Shown here: one piece after another, positions 15,809 through 23,168 of the stretch
How positions within the stretch are numbered: the first letter of the stretch is position 1
Layout: each line of letters opens with the position of its first letter
Source: Paenibacillus tianmuensis
Lineage (GTDB): Bacteria; Bacillota; Bacilli; Paenibacillales; NBRC-103111
Length of the DNA: 36,303 bases
Assembly (NCBI RefSeq): GCF_900100345.1
Contig: NZ_FMTT01000054.1
Location: 1-36,303, forward strand
Direction: 5' to 3'
The notes under the pieces: model-generated
Databases searched by the model: none
What the model was told of the DNA's origin: nothing
Seen by the model: the letters and a program-made list of their open reading frames with translations, nothing else
Program-made: the position numbers and the translations under genes

Positions 15809-15883
15809 GCGAGCGATGATTAGCCGGTCGGCAAAACTTTCGCTGCGACGCAATATCCTATTTCCCGGAGAGGAGAATGCCCG

Positions 15884-16810
15884 ATGACGGGAATGGTTTC
15901 AAACAGTTGGATGCTGGCCTTTCAAGCGCTGTTTGCCCTGTTGTTCATAGCGGGCAGCGCGTTGCTGTGGTTCCCGCTTCTCGGACGCATCCGCTTCGGA
16001 AGGGCCAGCCGTTTGGCGATGATGCTGGAAGCGCTGAAGCGGCGGGAACATCGGATGCTTGCCGTGGACAGGCAGGAGGAAGCGCTGAGTCCCAAGGCGC
16101 GCGCGTTTGCCGAGAAAGCCCGGCTCGCCGGACTGCCTGCGGATTGGGGCTATCAGCGTTTTCATCTGCTTCGCGCAGGGCTCGCTCTCACGATGCTGTT
16201 GGTCGGCTTTATGGCTCAAGCGGCGGCCAGCCCCGATTTGCTTGCGAATCCGGGGCTCGGCCCGTGGTTCGGATTGGGGCTCAAGCTGCTGCTTTGCACA
16301 GGTTTGGGCTGGTGGGCTCCGCTGTTGTTCGTCCATATGGCGGCGGCGCAGAAGCGAACCGGGTACCTGCTCGAAATCGCCAAGCTGTCTCAGCGGCTGT
16401 CGATCTGTGTCAGCGAGAAGGCGGACATTCGGGAAATGCTGATTCGCGCCGGACGGCCGCTCAAGCTGTTGAAGCCGCACTTGCAGGAGCTGACGGTCAT
16501 GTGGGGCAAAGATCAGCGGGCTGCCATTTGGCGCTTTAAGGAAGCGGTCGGCATCTCGGAGGTGTTCCCGCTCGTTAACGCCTTGGATGCAGTCTGCCAG
16601 GCCGATACGAACGAAATGGCCAAAGTGCTCAAGGAGCAGACCGCCAGCATCGAGGCGACGCTGACGGCGGATATTCAACGGAAACTGGAGAACGCCCCGA
16701 TTTGGATCAGCTTTTATATCATGATTCCGTTTGCCGTTATCGTTCTGCTGTTTTTGTACCCATGGATTGTCACCATATCCGAGCAGCTGATGACAAGCTT
16801 CGAGGGTTAG
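15884..16810 (+). CDS. TadC-like type II secretion F-domain membrane protein
   Basis: 308 residues, ATG 15884 after GGAGAGGAG. N-terminal helix LAFQALFALLFIAGSALLWF, a helical pair about residues 98-160 (LLRAGLALTMLLVGFMAQA and LLCTGLGWWAPLLFVHMA), a T2SF-like cytoplasmic region containing YLLEIAKLSQRLSICVSEKADIRE, and a last helix WISFYIMIPFAVIVLLFLYPW. It pairs with TadB as the membrane platform of the Tad motor. Four tiny peptides follow within 25-35 bases of one another, indicating one operon. Confidence 0.83.
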   Translation: MTGMVSNSWMLAFQALFALLFIAGSALLWFPLLGRIRFGRASRLAMMLEALKRREHRMLAVDRQEEALSPKARAFAEKARLAGLPADWGYQRFHLLRAGLALTMLLVGFMAQAAASPDLLANPGLGPWFGLGLKLLLCTGLGWWAPLLFVHMAAAQKRTGYLLEIAKLSQRLSICVSEKADIREMLIRAGRPLKLLKPHLQELTVMWGKDQRAAIWRFKEAVGISEVFPLVNALDAVCQADTNEMAKVLKEQTASIEATLTADIQRKLENAPIWISFYIMIPFAVIVLLFLYPWIVTISEQLMTSFEG

Positions 16811-16834
16811 GCGCAGGGAAAGGCGGGGACGCAC

Positions 16835-16975
16835 ATGTCCAAAATCGTAATTGCCATGCTGATGGCGGTACTGCTGGGGGGCGCTACGCTGTATGTGCTC
16901 GGCGCGCAGATCGTTCCGGCGGCCGGCACGGCGGGAGCGAAGACGAGCACGCAAATCAACAATGCGTTTCAATGA
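16835..16975 (+). CDS. Tad-locus small membrane peptide 1 (candidate pilin-like subunit)
   Basis: 46 residues: ATG 16835 after AAAGGCGGGG. A hydrophobic N-terminal segment SKIVIAMLMAVLLGGATLYV is followed by LGAQIVPAAGTAGAKTSTQI and a short polar end. It shares the layout and the start M-(S/G)-K-(I/L)-V-I-A with the two genes that follow. Peptide length, single hydrophobic segment and position after tadC suit an Flp-type pilin or accessory peptide, but it lacks the classical G/E-F-x5-E prepilin cleavage motif. Function is inferred only from position. Confidence 0.65.
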   Translation: MSKIVIAMLMAVLLGGATLYVLGAQIVPAAGTAGAKTSTQINNAFQ

Positions 16976-17005
16976 GACGATAACGATCGCGAAGGGGAGA
17001 GAGCT

Positions 17006-17182
17006 ATGGGAAAGTTAGTCATTGCCTGCCTGTTGACCGTCCTGTTGGGCGGAGCGGCGATGTTCGTCGCAGGAACGAAGGTCGGTCCGGCAGTAGGGGA
17101 TAAGGGAGGCAAGCTCAACACAAGCATCTCCGGAGCGCAGGTGGATGTACGCAGCGGCTCCGTCAGTACGACCGCACCATAA
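17006..17182 (+). CDS. Tad-locus small membrane peptide 2
   Basis: 58 residues from ATG 17006 with GGGGAGAGAG upstream. Residues 3-23 are hydrophobic (KLVIACLLTVLLGGAAMFVAG), then TKVGPAVGDKGGKLNTSI and a Ser/Thr/Val-rich tail. It is nearly identical over its first 37 residues to the next peptide (34 of 37 by my count). A conserved Cys8 within the hydrophobic segment is shared with peptide 3 but absent from peptide 1. Probably a small pilin or scaffold of the Tad apparatus; no family is recognised. Confidence 0.65.
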   Translation: MGKLVIACLLTVLLGGAAMFVAGTKVGPAVGDKGGKLNTSISGAQVDVRSGSVSTTAP

Positions 17183-17211
17183 TCTAAACGACAGAAAAGG
17201 ATGAGAGCCCT

Positions 17212-17388
17212 GTGGGAAAACTGGTTATTGCCTGCTTATTGACGGTATTGCTCGGCGGAGCGGCTATGTTTGTAGCCGGATCGAAGGTTGGTCCTGCGGT
17301 GGGGGGCAAGGGAACAAAACTTTACGAGAGCGTATCTCAGGCAACGGTCAATCAAACAAGCGGCGAAGCTACCTTGAAGCAGCCTTGA
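17212..17388 (+). CDS. Tad-locus small membrane peptide 3
   Basis: 58 residues from GTG 17212, with AAAAGGATGAG upstream. It repeats the N-terminal hydrophobic block of peptide 2 and the VGPAVGGKGTK stretch, then diverges (LYESVSQATVNQTSGEAT). Relative to peptide 2 there are only three amino-acid changes in the first 37 positions but many silent ones, indicating selection on the peptide. It ends three bases before the next start. Confidence 0.65.
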   Translation: MGKLVIACLLTVLLGGAAMFVAGSKVGPAVGGKGTKLYESVSQATVNQTSGEATLKQP

Positions 17389-17391
17389 ACC

Positions 17392-17553
17392 ATGAGCAAA
17401 CTAATTACATTATGTTTAGCGGTCGTGCTCATTTTCGGCATTTCGATTTATATTTTTCAACCGGCCGGCGGCGCCGGTCTGAAGCAGCAGGTTCGCAACG
17501 GTCATACGACGGTTACGAATCAGGTACGCAGCTTCGATTATGTCACAAATTGA
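17392..17553 (+). CDS. Tad-locus small membrane peptide 4
   Basis: 53 residues from ATG 17392, immediately after the preceding stop. Hydrophobic start SKLITLCLAVVLIFGISIYIF, then QPAGGAGLKQQVRNGHTTVT and a polar end. It keeps the same architecture (M-S-K-L, hydrophobic, Gly/Pro-rich turn, polar tail) but is more diverged. No strong binding site of its own, so translation is probably coupled to peptide 3. It overlaps an alternative start of the next gene. Confidence 0.55.
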   Translation: MSKLITLCLAVVLIFGISIYIFQPAGGAGLKQQVRNGHTTVTNQVRSFDYVTN

Positions 17554-17566
17554 CGGTGATGTTGTA

Positions 17567-18034
17567 GTGAAAAGCAAAATCGCTGCTTTTCTGCAGGACG
17601 AGCAGGGGATGGCCAACGTCCTCGTAACGCTCTTCTTAATGCCAGTGCTGCTGTTTCTTTCGTTGGCGATCGTCCCGTTCTTTGTCTATACGATGAAGGC
17701 GGATCATCTGAACACGATTGCCAATCATGCGCTCAAGGAAATGGAAGCGGTCGGCTACTTAAGCGCGACAGTAGAGTCCAATATGAACGCCAGGTTAGCC
17801 TCGCTCGGGATGGGAGACGTGACGGTGAACGGCATGGCCTATCCGTCCTATATGGGGAGCACTCGGAGCAAAGTGCTTCGCGATGCCGCTGACCCGACGG
17901 TGAAGCTCATCCTCAAGTATCCCGCGCCGAATTTGAGCCGTATGCTGAACGCCATCGGGGGCGGAGGGAACGCATCGGCCCAGGAAGGGTTTTATTATTT
18001 GGTGCTTTACGGAAAAAGTGAAGCTTACGAGTAA
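17567..18034 (+). CDS. TadE-like / DUF4320-type membrane-anchored protein
   Basis: 155 residues from GTG 17567 (an in-frame ATG at 17540 lies inside the previous gene). N-terminus KSKIAAFLQDEQGMANVLV followed by a hydrophobic helix TLFLMPVLLFLSLAIVPFFVY resembles the EEGQA-type start of TadE pseudopilins and the DUF4320 proteins found in Firmicute Tad loci. The rest, about 115 residues, is predicted extracytoplasmic with few cysteines. Probably a minor pilin or pseudopilin. Followed closely by a second protein of similar design. Confidence 0.65.
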   Translation: MKSKIAAFLQDEQGMANVLVTLFLMPVLLFLSLAIVPFFVYTMKADHLNTIANHALKEMEAVGYLSATVESNMNARLASLGMGDVTVNGMAYPSYMGSTRSKVLRDAADPTVKLILKYPAPNLSRMLNAIGGGGNASAQEGFYYLVLYGKSEAYE

Positions 18035-18074
18035 CTCGAAGCAATGTTGCTGTTTTAAAAGGAGGGAGATACGT

Positions 18075-18656
18075 GTGCGGCGGGCATGGCAGTGTTGGTT
18101 GAGAACGGAAGCGTACGGCTTGCTGAAGGATGAAAAGGGGAGCGCGCATTTGCTGCTGTTTGGCTTGCTTGGCATGATTACAGCCGCCTTTATTTGGGTC
18201 ATTGCGTTCAATTGGATGATGCAAACGTACGGCATGAACAAAACCAAACCGCTGCTTGATCGTGCTACGCATGCCGCCTCGTTGGATATCGTGCTTGAGG
18301 AGGCGGCGCTCGGCCGGCTTGTGTGGGACAGCACGAAGGGGACGGATGATTTCTACCGGTACCTTCGGCTGAACTTGAAGCTGAACAGCGATCTGACGCC
18401 GGAAGCGGGCAGCCACCTTCGCGAGGCTCTCGTCGTGCATCGTTTGGAGTTCGTTACCAGTCCCGCGTATCCTTATGTGCTTCAGCGAACGGTTACCGTT
18501 CACACCGGTACAGCCAAGCAAACGACGCGTAACGTTCAGGTGACGATTTACGGGCCTTCCGTCGTTGCTATCGTGGAACTGAACCAGCCTTTGCTCGGTC
18601 TTTCCCGCAGCGAGCCGGTTGTGTTCAGCAGCGTCGCCAGCGTCCGATTCCGTTAA
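18075..18656 (+). CDS. TadE/TadG-like membrane-anchored protein
   Basis: 193 residues from GTG 18075, six bases after GGAGGGAG; the longer frame from 18018 overlaps the previous gene. Its N-terminal LLKDEKGSAHLLLFG followed by LLGMITAAFIWVIAFNWM resembles a TadE-type start and membrane anchor. The remainder (LDRATHAASLDIVLEE, LNLKLNSDLTPE, FVTSPAYPYVLQRTVTVHTG) is probably outside the membrane. Last gene of the Tad cluster; 103 bases separate it from the peptidase gene, where a new promoter is visible. Confidence 0.65.
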   Translation: MRRAWQCWLRTEAYGLLKDEKGSAHLLLFGLLGMITAAFIWVIAFNWMMQTYGMNKTKPLLDRATHAASLDIVLEEAALGRLVWDSTKGTDDFYRYLRLNLKLNSDLTPEAGSHLREALVVHRLEFVTSPAYPYVLQRTVTVHTGTAKQTTRNVQVTIYGPSVVAIVELNQPLLGLSRSEPVVFSSVASVRFR

Positions 18657-18694
18657 CTCTCCATAGGCCGGAGTCTTTCGTTCAAAGCTCCCCT

Positions 18695-18723
18695 TTGCAT
18701 TTTCCAGTTGCGGCAGGTAATGT
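18695..18723 (+). promoter_or_regulatory. Putative sigma-A promoter for the M24 peptidase
   Basis: TTGCAT (18695-18700) and TAATGT (18718-18723) with a 17-base spacer, 36 bases before the ATG at 18760. Hexamers are imperfect, but spacing and position fit. Confidence 0.45.
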
Positions 18724-18759
18724 AGAGATACAGGATTTCTGCCATAGGAGGGACTGAAC

Positions 18760-19941
18760 ATGACCGAATACGCACAACGCATCGGTCGCTTGCAGCAGAA
18801 GCTGCAGGCCCATCGGCTTGACGGCATGATGATTACGCAAAATGTGGACTTGTATTATTTGACCGGCTCCATGCAGACCGGTTATCTGTTCGTTCCTGCG
18901 GAAGGTGAGCCGCGCTTTTACGTCCGCCGCAGCGTCTTGCGCGCACAGGAGGAATCCGCAGCCGCAGTAGAGCCGCTCGGCTCATTCCGCGCCTTCGGCG
19001 CCCAACTGGCCCAGACGTTTCCGCAGCTTGCCTCCGGTTCCGCCGTGACGCTTGCCGCCGAATTCGACGTGCTGCCCGTACAGCAATGGCAGCGGTTGCA
19101 AAGCGTGCTTCCGCACGTTTTGTGGAAGGACGGGTCCATGCTGATCCGCGAGACGCGCATGATCAAATCGCCACGCGAGATCGCTTGTATCCGCGAAGCC
19201 GCACGTATCATCGACGGCGCGCTTGAGGATGCGCTTGCGAAGCTTAAGCCGGGGATGACCGAATTGGAGCTGATGAGCGCCGTCGAACACCACATCCGGC
19301 TGCACGGCCATATCGGGGTGATGCGTTTGCGCGGATATAACCAAGAAGTGCTTACCGGAGTGATCGGCGCAGGCGAAGCCGTTGCCAAGCCGACATACTT
19401 TGATGGCCCGGCGGGCGGTCAAGGGCTCGGTCCGGCTGTCCCGCAGAGCGTAAGCCGGCGGCCGATCGAGCGTAACGAGCCGATCTTGATCGATATCGGA
19501 TGCTGCATCGACGGATACGTGATCGATCAGACCCGGACGGCCGTGATCGGCGATTTGTCGGACGACCTGCGGCAGGCATACGACGTATCTGAGGCCATCA
19601 TCCGCAGCGTCGAATCGATGCTGAAGCCCGGTACATTGTGCGAGCAGCTCTACATCCATTCGCTTGGCATGGCCCAGGAAGCAGGGCTTGGCGAGCATTA
19701 TATGGGCTTCGGCGACGATCAGGTCAAATTTTTAGGACACGGTATCGGCCTGGAGGTCGACGAGCTGCCTGTGCTGGCCAAAGGCTTCCGGTATCCGCTC
19801 GAACCGGGGATGGTTATTGCGATCGAACCGAAGTTTACCTTCCCCGGGCGGGGGGTTGTCGGAATTGAGAATAGCTACGCGGTGACGGACAACGGCTTCG
19901 AGAAGCTGACCGTATCGCGGGAAGGGCTCATCCGGTTATAA
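18760..19941 (+). CDS. M24-family Xaa-Pro aminopeptidase/dipeptidase
   Basis: 393 residues, ATG 18760 after AGGAGGG. N-terminal creatinase-like domain (residues 1-130: RLQQKLQAHRLDGMMITQ, NVDLYYLTGS), then a pita-bread catalytic domain. All five metal ligands are present: Asp245 (LIDIG), Asp256 (VIDQTRT), His327 (LGHGIGLE), Glu356 (AIEPKF) and Glu370 (GIENSY). It should remove N-terminal residues before proline or split Xaa-Pro dipeptides in the cytoplasm with two manganese or cobalt ions. The closest assignment between PepP-, PepQ- and YkvY-type members cannot be made by eye. Its 3' end overlaps the convergent neighbour by 14 bases. Confidence 0.92.
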   Translation: MTEYAQRIGRLQQKLQAHRLDGMMITQNVDLYYLTGSMQTGYLFVPAEGEPRFYVRRSVLRAQEESAAAVEPLGSFRAFGAQLAQTFPQLASGSAVTLAAEFDVLPVQQWQRLQSVLPHVLWKDGSMLIRETRMIKSPREIACIREAARIIDGALEDALAKLKPGMTELELMSAVEHHIRLHGHIGVMRLRGYNQEVLTGVIGAGEAVAKPTYFDGPAGGQGLGPAVPQSVSRRPIERNEPILIDIGCCIDGYVIDQTRTAVIGDLSDDLRQAYDVSEAIIRSVESMLKPGTLCEQLYIHSLGMAQEAGLGEHYMGFGDDQVKFLGHGIGLEVDELPVLAKGFRYPLEPGMVIAIEPKFTFPGRGVVGIENSYAVTDNGFEKLTVSREGLIRL

Positions 19942-20444
19942 GGCGTATGTGCGCCAAATGGTGCCTGCCGTGCCAAGCGTACAGCCCAATATTTTGATCG
20001 AGCCGGATGATGTCGCTGTCCGGATGGCGAAACTCTCTTGCAAGCTCCTCATCCGTGAGTCTGCGCAGCAGCAATGCCCATCGTTCGTGCAAGGCGTCCA
20101 GCAGCGCTAGCGATAACGCGACCGGGGCTTGCCGGGTATCCGGCAGCTCCGCCCAGCGTTCCTCCCGATACGGCTTGATCATGGGCACTTCCTCCGTCAA
20201 TGCCAGCTTAAAGCGAATGAAGCTGTTCATGTGGCTGTCCCGCCATATGATGAACGACCTGTCTCATCGTCCATCCTCCCGGTCGGTACGACGTATCGAG
20301 CTGAGCCTCATCGGCTCCTTGTACAGCCGTTCTCACCTGCTGCGGCAGCCGGGAAATATCATCGATCCAAGCCGCAATCATCCCCTCATCCGGCTTTGCC
20401 GGAGCTTCGTACTGCCCGATCGGAAACCTCAAATGGTCTGTCAT
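19928..20444 (-). pseudogene. yfiT: Frameshifted YfiT/DinB-family metal-dependent hydrolase (bacillithiol-transferase-like)
   Basis: ATG 20442-20444 begins MTDHLRFPIGQYEAP, with GPGGWTMRQ-type motif PGGWTMRQVVHHMA, after which the frame breaks. A second frame continues exactly with DSHMNSFIRFKLALTEE, DALHERWALLLRRLTDEEL and WHGRHHLAHIRLITG to the stop at 19928. One extra G in the run at 20238-20240 (CCC on the plus strand) is enough to explain it. Restored length is about 171 residues, the usual size. The three metal-binding histidines of YfiT-type DinB proteins (HHMADSH and HGRHHLAH) are preserved, so decay is very recent or the break is a sequencing error. Confidence 0.8.
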
Positions 20445-20514
20445 GAATACCCCACACTTTTCCGCTTATTTGCTCCTCATTTTCAAACGCCATTAGGGAA
20501 GCTGTTTTTCTTTG

Positions 20515-20526
20515 TAAAGTACTTTA
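20515..20526 (-). promoter_or_regulatory. 12-bp palindrome over a minus-strand -10 box of yfiT
   Basis: TAAAGTACTTTA is a perfect palindrome. Read on the minus strand it contains TAAAGT preceded by TGC (extended -10), with TTCAAT 16 bases further upstream as a possible -35. Start of yfiT is about 70 bases downstream. An operator for a local repressor is plausible. Confidence 0.4.
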
Positions 20527-20548
20527 GCACAAAAAAGATAAAATTGAA

Positions 20549-20603
20549 GACCAATCCCTTCCAAATCTGGTCTAGCAATCTCTGTCTCTTAGATAGATTG
20601 GTC
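20549..20603. repeat. 8-bp inverted repeat in divergent intergenic region
   Basis: GACCAATC (20549-20556) and GATTGGTC (20596-20603) are exact complements around a 39-base loop. It lies between yfiT and the next plus-strand gene; no tail of T follows, so not a terminator. Confidence 0.35.
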
Positions 20604-20674
20604 GGAACAGCATCGTAGTCCTCCTCACATTATACAAGCGGGATGCTTTTCGTTCGCACGGACGAGGTATCACA

Positions 20675-20703
20675 TTGCCTAACCTTCGAAAAGATGATAA
20701 AAT
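20675..20703 (+). promoter_or_regulatory. Sigma-A promoter for the IDEAL-like gene
   Basis: TTGCCT (20675-20680), 17-base spacer, TAAAAT (20698-20703). Start of the next gene is about 105 bases downstream, leaving an untranslated leader of roughly 95 bases with no clear structure. Confidence 0.6.
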
Positions 20704-20808
20704 TAATAGAATTCATTATAAACGCTCTGCGACCGTTGCAAGAAAGATTGTTAGCAAATAGAACATGAATCCAAGGCAAGGGCCGGTTGACCAAGAGGGG
20801 GAACGTCC

Positions 20809-21186
20809 ATGCTGCGTCTGGGACAGAAGATCGTTATTATTGGCGACAGCTTCGAACTAAATTTGCCGATCGGCGAATATGGATATATTATCGCGTACGA
20901 CCGCAATGCGGACAATGTGTTCGATTACGTGGTTCGGATTCCGAAAGTGAACAAGCATTACTTCGTACCGGGCGCCGATGTCGAACTGGAAGAAGTACTC
21001 ATTCAGCTGGAAGTGGATCGGCTGGAACGAGAAGCGCTGATCGATTTTGCACTCGCGACGAAGAACGAAGAGCTGTTTCGCCGGGTAATGAACGGCGATG
21101 CGGAAGAAGTCGTAGTGGAGACGAACAAAGAGGTGCAGTCCAAGGAAGACTTCATCAAGCAAGTCAATCTGAGGGCTTGGATTTGA
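20809..21186 (+). CDS. Conserved hypothetical protein with IDEAL-like segment
   Basis: 125 residues from ATG 20809 after GAGGGGG. Residues 1-60 look like a small beta-rich domain (KIVIIGDSFELNLPIGEYGYI, FDYVVRIPKVNKHYFVPG). Residues 65-105 are helical (LEREALIDFALATKNEELF) and resemble the short IDEAL domain of Bacillales, although the signature reads IDFAL rather than IDEAL. Acidic overall, cytoplasmic. It lies just before gatCAB with its own promoter and terminator. Function unknown. Confidence 0.65.
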   Translation: MLRLGQKIVIIGDSFELNLPIGEYGYIIAYDRNADNVFDYVVRIPKVNKHYFVPGADVELEEVLIQLEVDRLEREALIDFALATKNEELFRRVMNGDAEEVVVETNKEVQSKEDFIKQVNLRAWI

Positions 21187-21226
21187 AGCGTGCATTTGAT
21201 AGAAGCGTGATAGAGTTGAAACGAAA

Positions 21227-21274
21227 GAATCGGGTTGTGGCCTCGAAAGGGGCGATGCCGGTTCTTTTTCTTTT
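21227..21274 (+). terminator. Intrinsic terminator
   Basis: GAATCGG (21227-21233) pairs with CCGGTTC (21258-21264), one wobble, with further GCC/GGC pairing inside, and a TTTTTCTTTT tail. It separates the IDEAL-like gene from gatCAB. Confidence 0.7.
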
Positions 21275-21297
21275 GGGCAAAATCACGCCGTTCCCAA

Positions 21298-21326
21298 TTG
21301 AGTTCAACCTTTAACTCCGCTATAAT
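21298..21326 (+). promoter_or_regulatory. Sigma-A promoter of gatCAB
   Basis: TTGAGT (21298-21303), 17-base spacer, perfect TATAAT (21321-21326), 36 bases before the gatC start. Good consensus match. Confidence 0.75.
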
Positions 21327-21361
21327 AATAAGAATGATTGTCAGTAGAGTGAGGTGCAGGA

Positions 21362-21649
21362 ATGAGCATAACCGTGAAGGATGTCGAACATGTGGCCGCG
21401 CTCGCCCGACTGGAGCTGAGCGACCGCGAGAAAGAGCAGTTTACCGAGCAGTTGAACGCCATATTGAAATATGCCGGGCAGCTGGAGCAATTGAACACGA
21501 ACGATGTCGAACCGACCAGCCACGCGATGCCGCTTGTCAATGTCATGCGTGAAGACGAGGTCAGACCGTCGCTGCCGATTGAGAAAGTGATGCTTAACGC
21601 CCCGGACGAAGAAGACGGGCAGATCAAAGTGCCTGCCGTATTGGAATAA
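21362..21649 (+). CDS. gatC: Asp-tRNA(Asn)/Glu-tRNA(Gln) amidotransferase subunit C
   Basis: 95 residues, ATG 21362 after GAGGTG. The whole protein has the GatC pattern: ITVKDVEHVAALARLELSD, LNAILKYAGQLEQLNT, VEPTSHAMPLVNVMREDE and a VPAVLE end. It wraps the GatA-GatB interface and stabilises the complex. First gene of gatCAB, which converts misacylated Glu-tRNA(Gln) and Asp-tRNA(Asn) into the correct amide forms, as expected in Firmicutes that lack GlnRS. Confidence 0.97.
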   Translation: MSITVKDVEHVAALARLELSDREKEQFTEQLNAILKYAGQLEQLNTNDVEPTSHAMPLVNVMREDEVRPSLPIEKVMLNAPDEEDGQIKVPAVLE

Positions 21650-21691
21650 GTGTGGAATCTACCGAGGCGAACCTGAAGGGAGGACTTGTGC

Positions 21692-23149
21692 TTGTCTTTG
21701 TTTAATTTGCGCTTGCAGGAACTACATAACAAGCTTCATGCGAAGGAAATCACCGTCTCCGATCTGGTGGACGAGTCGTATAAACGCATTGCCGCTGTCG
21801 ACGGCAAAGTGAAGGCGTTTCTCACGTTGGACGAGGAGAACGCCCGGGCGAAGGCGAAGGAGCTGGACGCCCAGGCAGGCGGCAGCGAACCGCGCGGGTT
21901 GCTGTTCGGGTTGCCGATCGGCATCAAGGATAACATGGTGACCGAAGGCGTCACGACGACGTGCGCGAGCCAATTTTTACGCAACTACAACCCGATTTAT
22001 GACGGAACCGCGGTTCGGAAGATCAAGGAAGCGGATGCGGTCAGCATCGGCAAGCTGAATATGGACGAGTTCGCGATGGGCGGCTCCAATGAAAACTCCA
22101 GCTTCCATCCGACGCACAATCCGTGGAATCTCGACTACGTTCCGGGCGGCTCCAGCGGCGGCTCTGCAGCGGCGGTAGCGGCTGGTGAAGTGTACTTCTC
22201 GCTCGGCTCCGACACCGGCGGTTCGATCCGCCAACCTGCGGCATACTGCGGCATTGTCGGCCTTAAGCCGACCTATGGGCTCGTTTCCCGCTTCGGCTTG
22301 GTCGCGTTCGCGTCCTCGCTCGACCAAATTGGTCCGCTCACCAAAAACGTCGAAGACAGCGCCTATTTGCTCCAGACGATTGCCGGGCACGATCCGCTCG
22401 ACTCTACGTCGCTTAACACGGAAATTCCGGATTACGTCAGCGCTTTGACGGGCGACGTTCAAGGGCTGCGGATTGCCGTCCCGAAGGAATATTTGGGCGA
22501 AGGCATCGACCCGAAGGTGAAGGATGCCGTCTTGACCGCTTTGAAGGTGCTGGAAGGCCAAGGAGCGATCGTGGAAGAAGTATCGCTGCCGCATTCGGAA
22601 TACGCAGTTGCGACTTATTATTTGCTCGCTTCCTCCGAAGCGTCCTCCAACCTGGCGCGCTTCGACGGTGTACGTTACGGCGTGCGCGCGGACAATCCGA
22701 AAAATTTGCTTGATATGTACGTCCAATCCCGCAGTCAAGGATTCGGCGACGAAGTGAAGCGCCGCATCATGCTCGGAACGTATGCGCTCAGCTCCGGTTA
22801 TTACGACGCCTACTACTTGAAGGCGCAAAAGGTCCGCACGTTGATCAAGCGTGACTTCGAGCAGGTGTTCGAAAAATACGACGTGGTTATCGGACCGACG
22901 GCTCCGACGCCGGCCTTTAAGATCGGGGCTCAAGCGGACGACCCGCTGACCATGTATTTGAACGATATTTTGACGATTCCCGTCAGCCTCGCCGGCATTC
23001 CGGCCATCAACGTTCCTTGCGGATTTGCCGACGGTCTTCCGATCGGATTGCAGATTATCGGCAAGGCGTTGGACGAATCGACGATTTTGCGCGTCGCTCA
23101 CGCTTACGAGCAGCAAACCGACTTCCACAAGCAGCGTCCGCAGCTGTAA
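21692..23149 (+). CDS. gatA: Asp-tRNA(Asn)/Glu-tRNA(Gln) amidotransferase subunit A
   Basis: 485 residues. I use TTG 21692, eight bases after AAGGGAGG; TTG 21686 is too close to that site. With this start the Ser-cisSer-Lys triad falls at Lys79 (GIKDNM), Ser154 (GGSSGGS) and Ser178 (DTGGSIRQPA), the same numbers as in the Staphylococcus aureus enzyme, which supports the choice. An amidase-signature enzyme that releases ammonia from glutamine and passes it through a channel to GatB. Middle gene of the operon, 42 bases after gatC and 19 before gatB. Confidence 0.97.
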   Translation: MSLFNLRLQELHNKLHAKEITVSDLVDESYKRIAAVDGKVKAFLTLDEENARAKAKELDAQAGGSEPRGLLFGLPIGIKDNMVTEGVTTTCASQFLRNYNPIYDGTAVRKIKEADAVSIGKLNMDEFAMGGSNENSSFHPTHNPWNLDYVPGGSSGGSAAAVAAGEVYFSLGSDTGGSIRQPAAYCGIVGLKPTYGLVSRFGLVAFASSLDQIGPLTKNVEDSAYLLQTIAGHDPLDSTSLNTEIPDYVSALTGDVQGLRIAVPKEYLGEGIDPKVKDAVLTALKVLEGQGAIVEEVSLPHSEYAVATYYLLASSEASSNLARFDGVRYGVRADNPKNLLDMYVQSRSQGFGDEVKRRIMLGTYALSSGYYDAYYLKAQKVRTLIKRDFEQVFEKYDVVIGPTAPTPAFKIGAQADDPLTMYLNDILTIPVSLAGIPAINVPCGFADGLPIGLQIIGKALDESTILRVAHAYEQQTDFHKQRPQL

Positions 23150-23168
23150 TAGAAAGGAGCCACCTTTA

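Noticed and set aside
14708..15853. 381-codon minus-strand frame
   Set aside because: Antisense to tadB; composition shows mirrored codon bias, no domain.
20007..20618. 203-codon plus-strand frame
   Set aside because: Opposite the frameshifted yfiT gene; Ser/Arg-rich translation without motifs.
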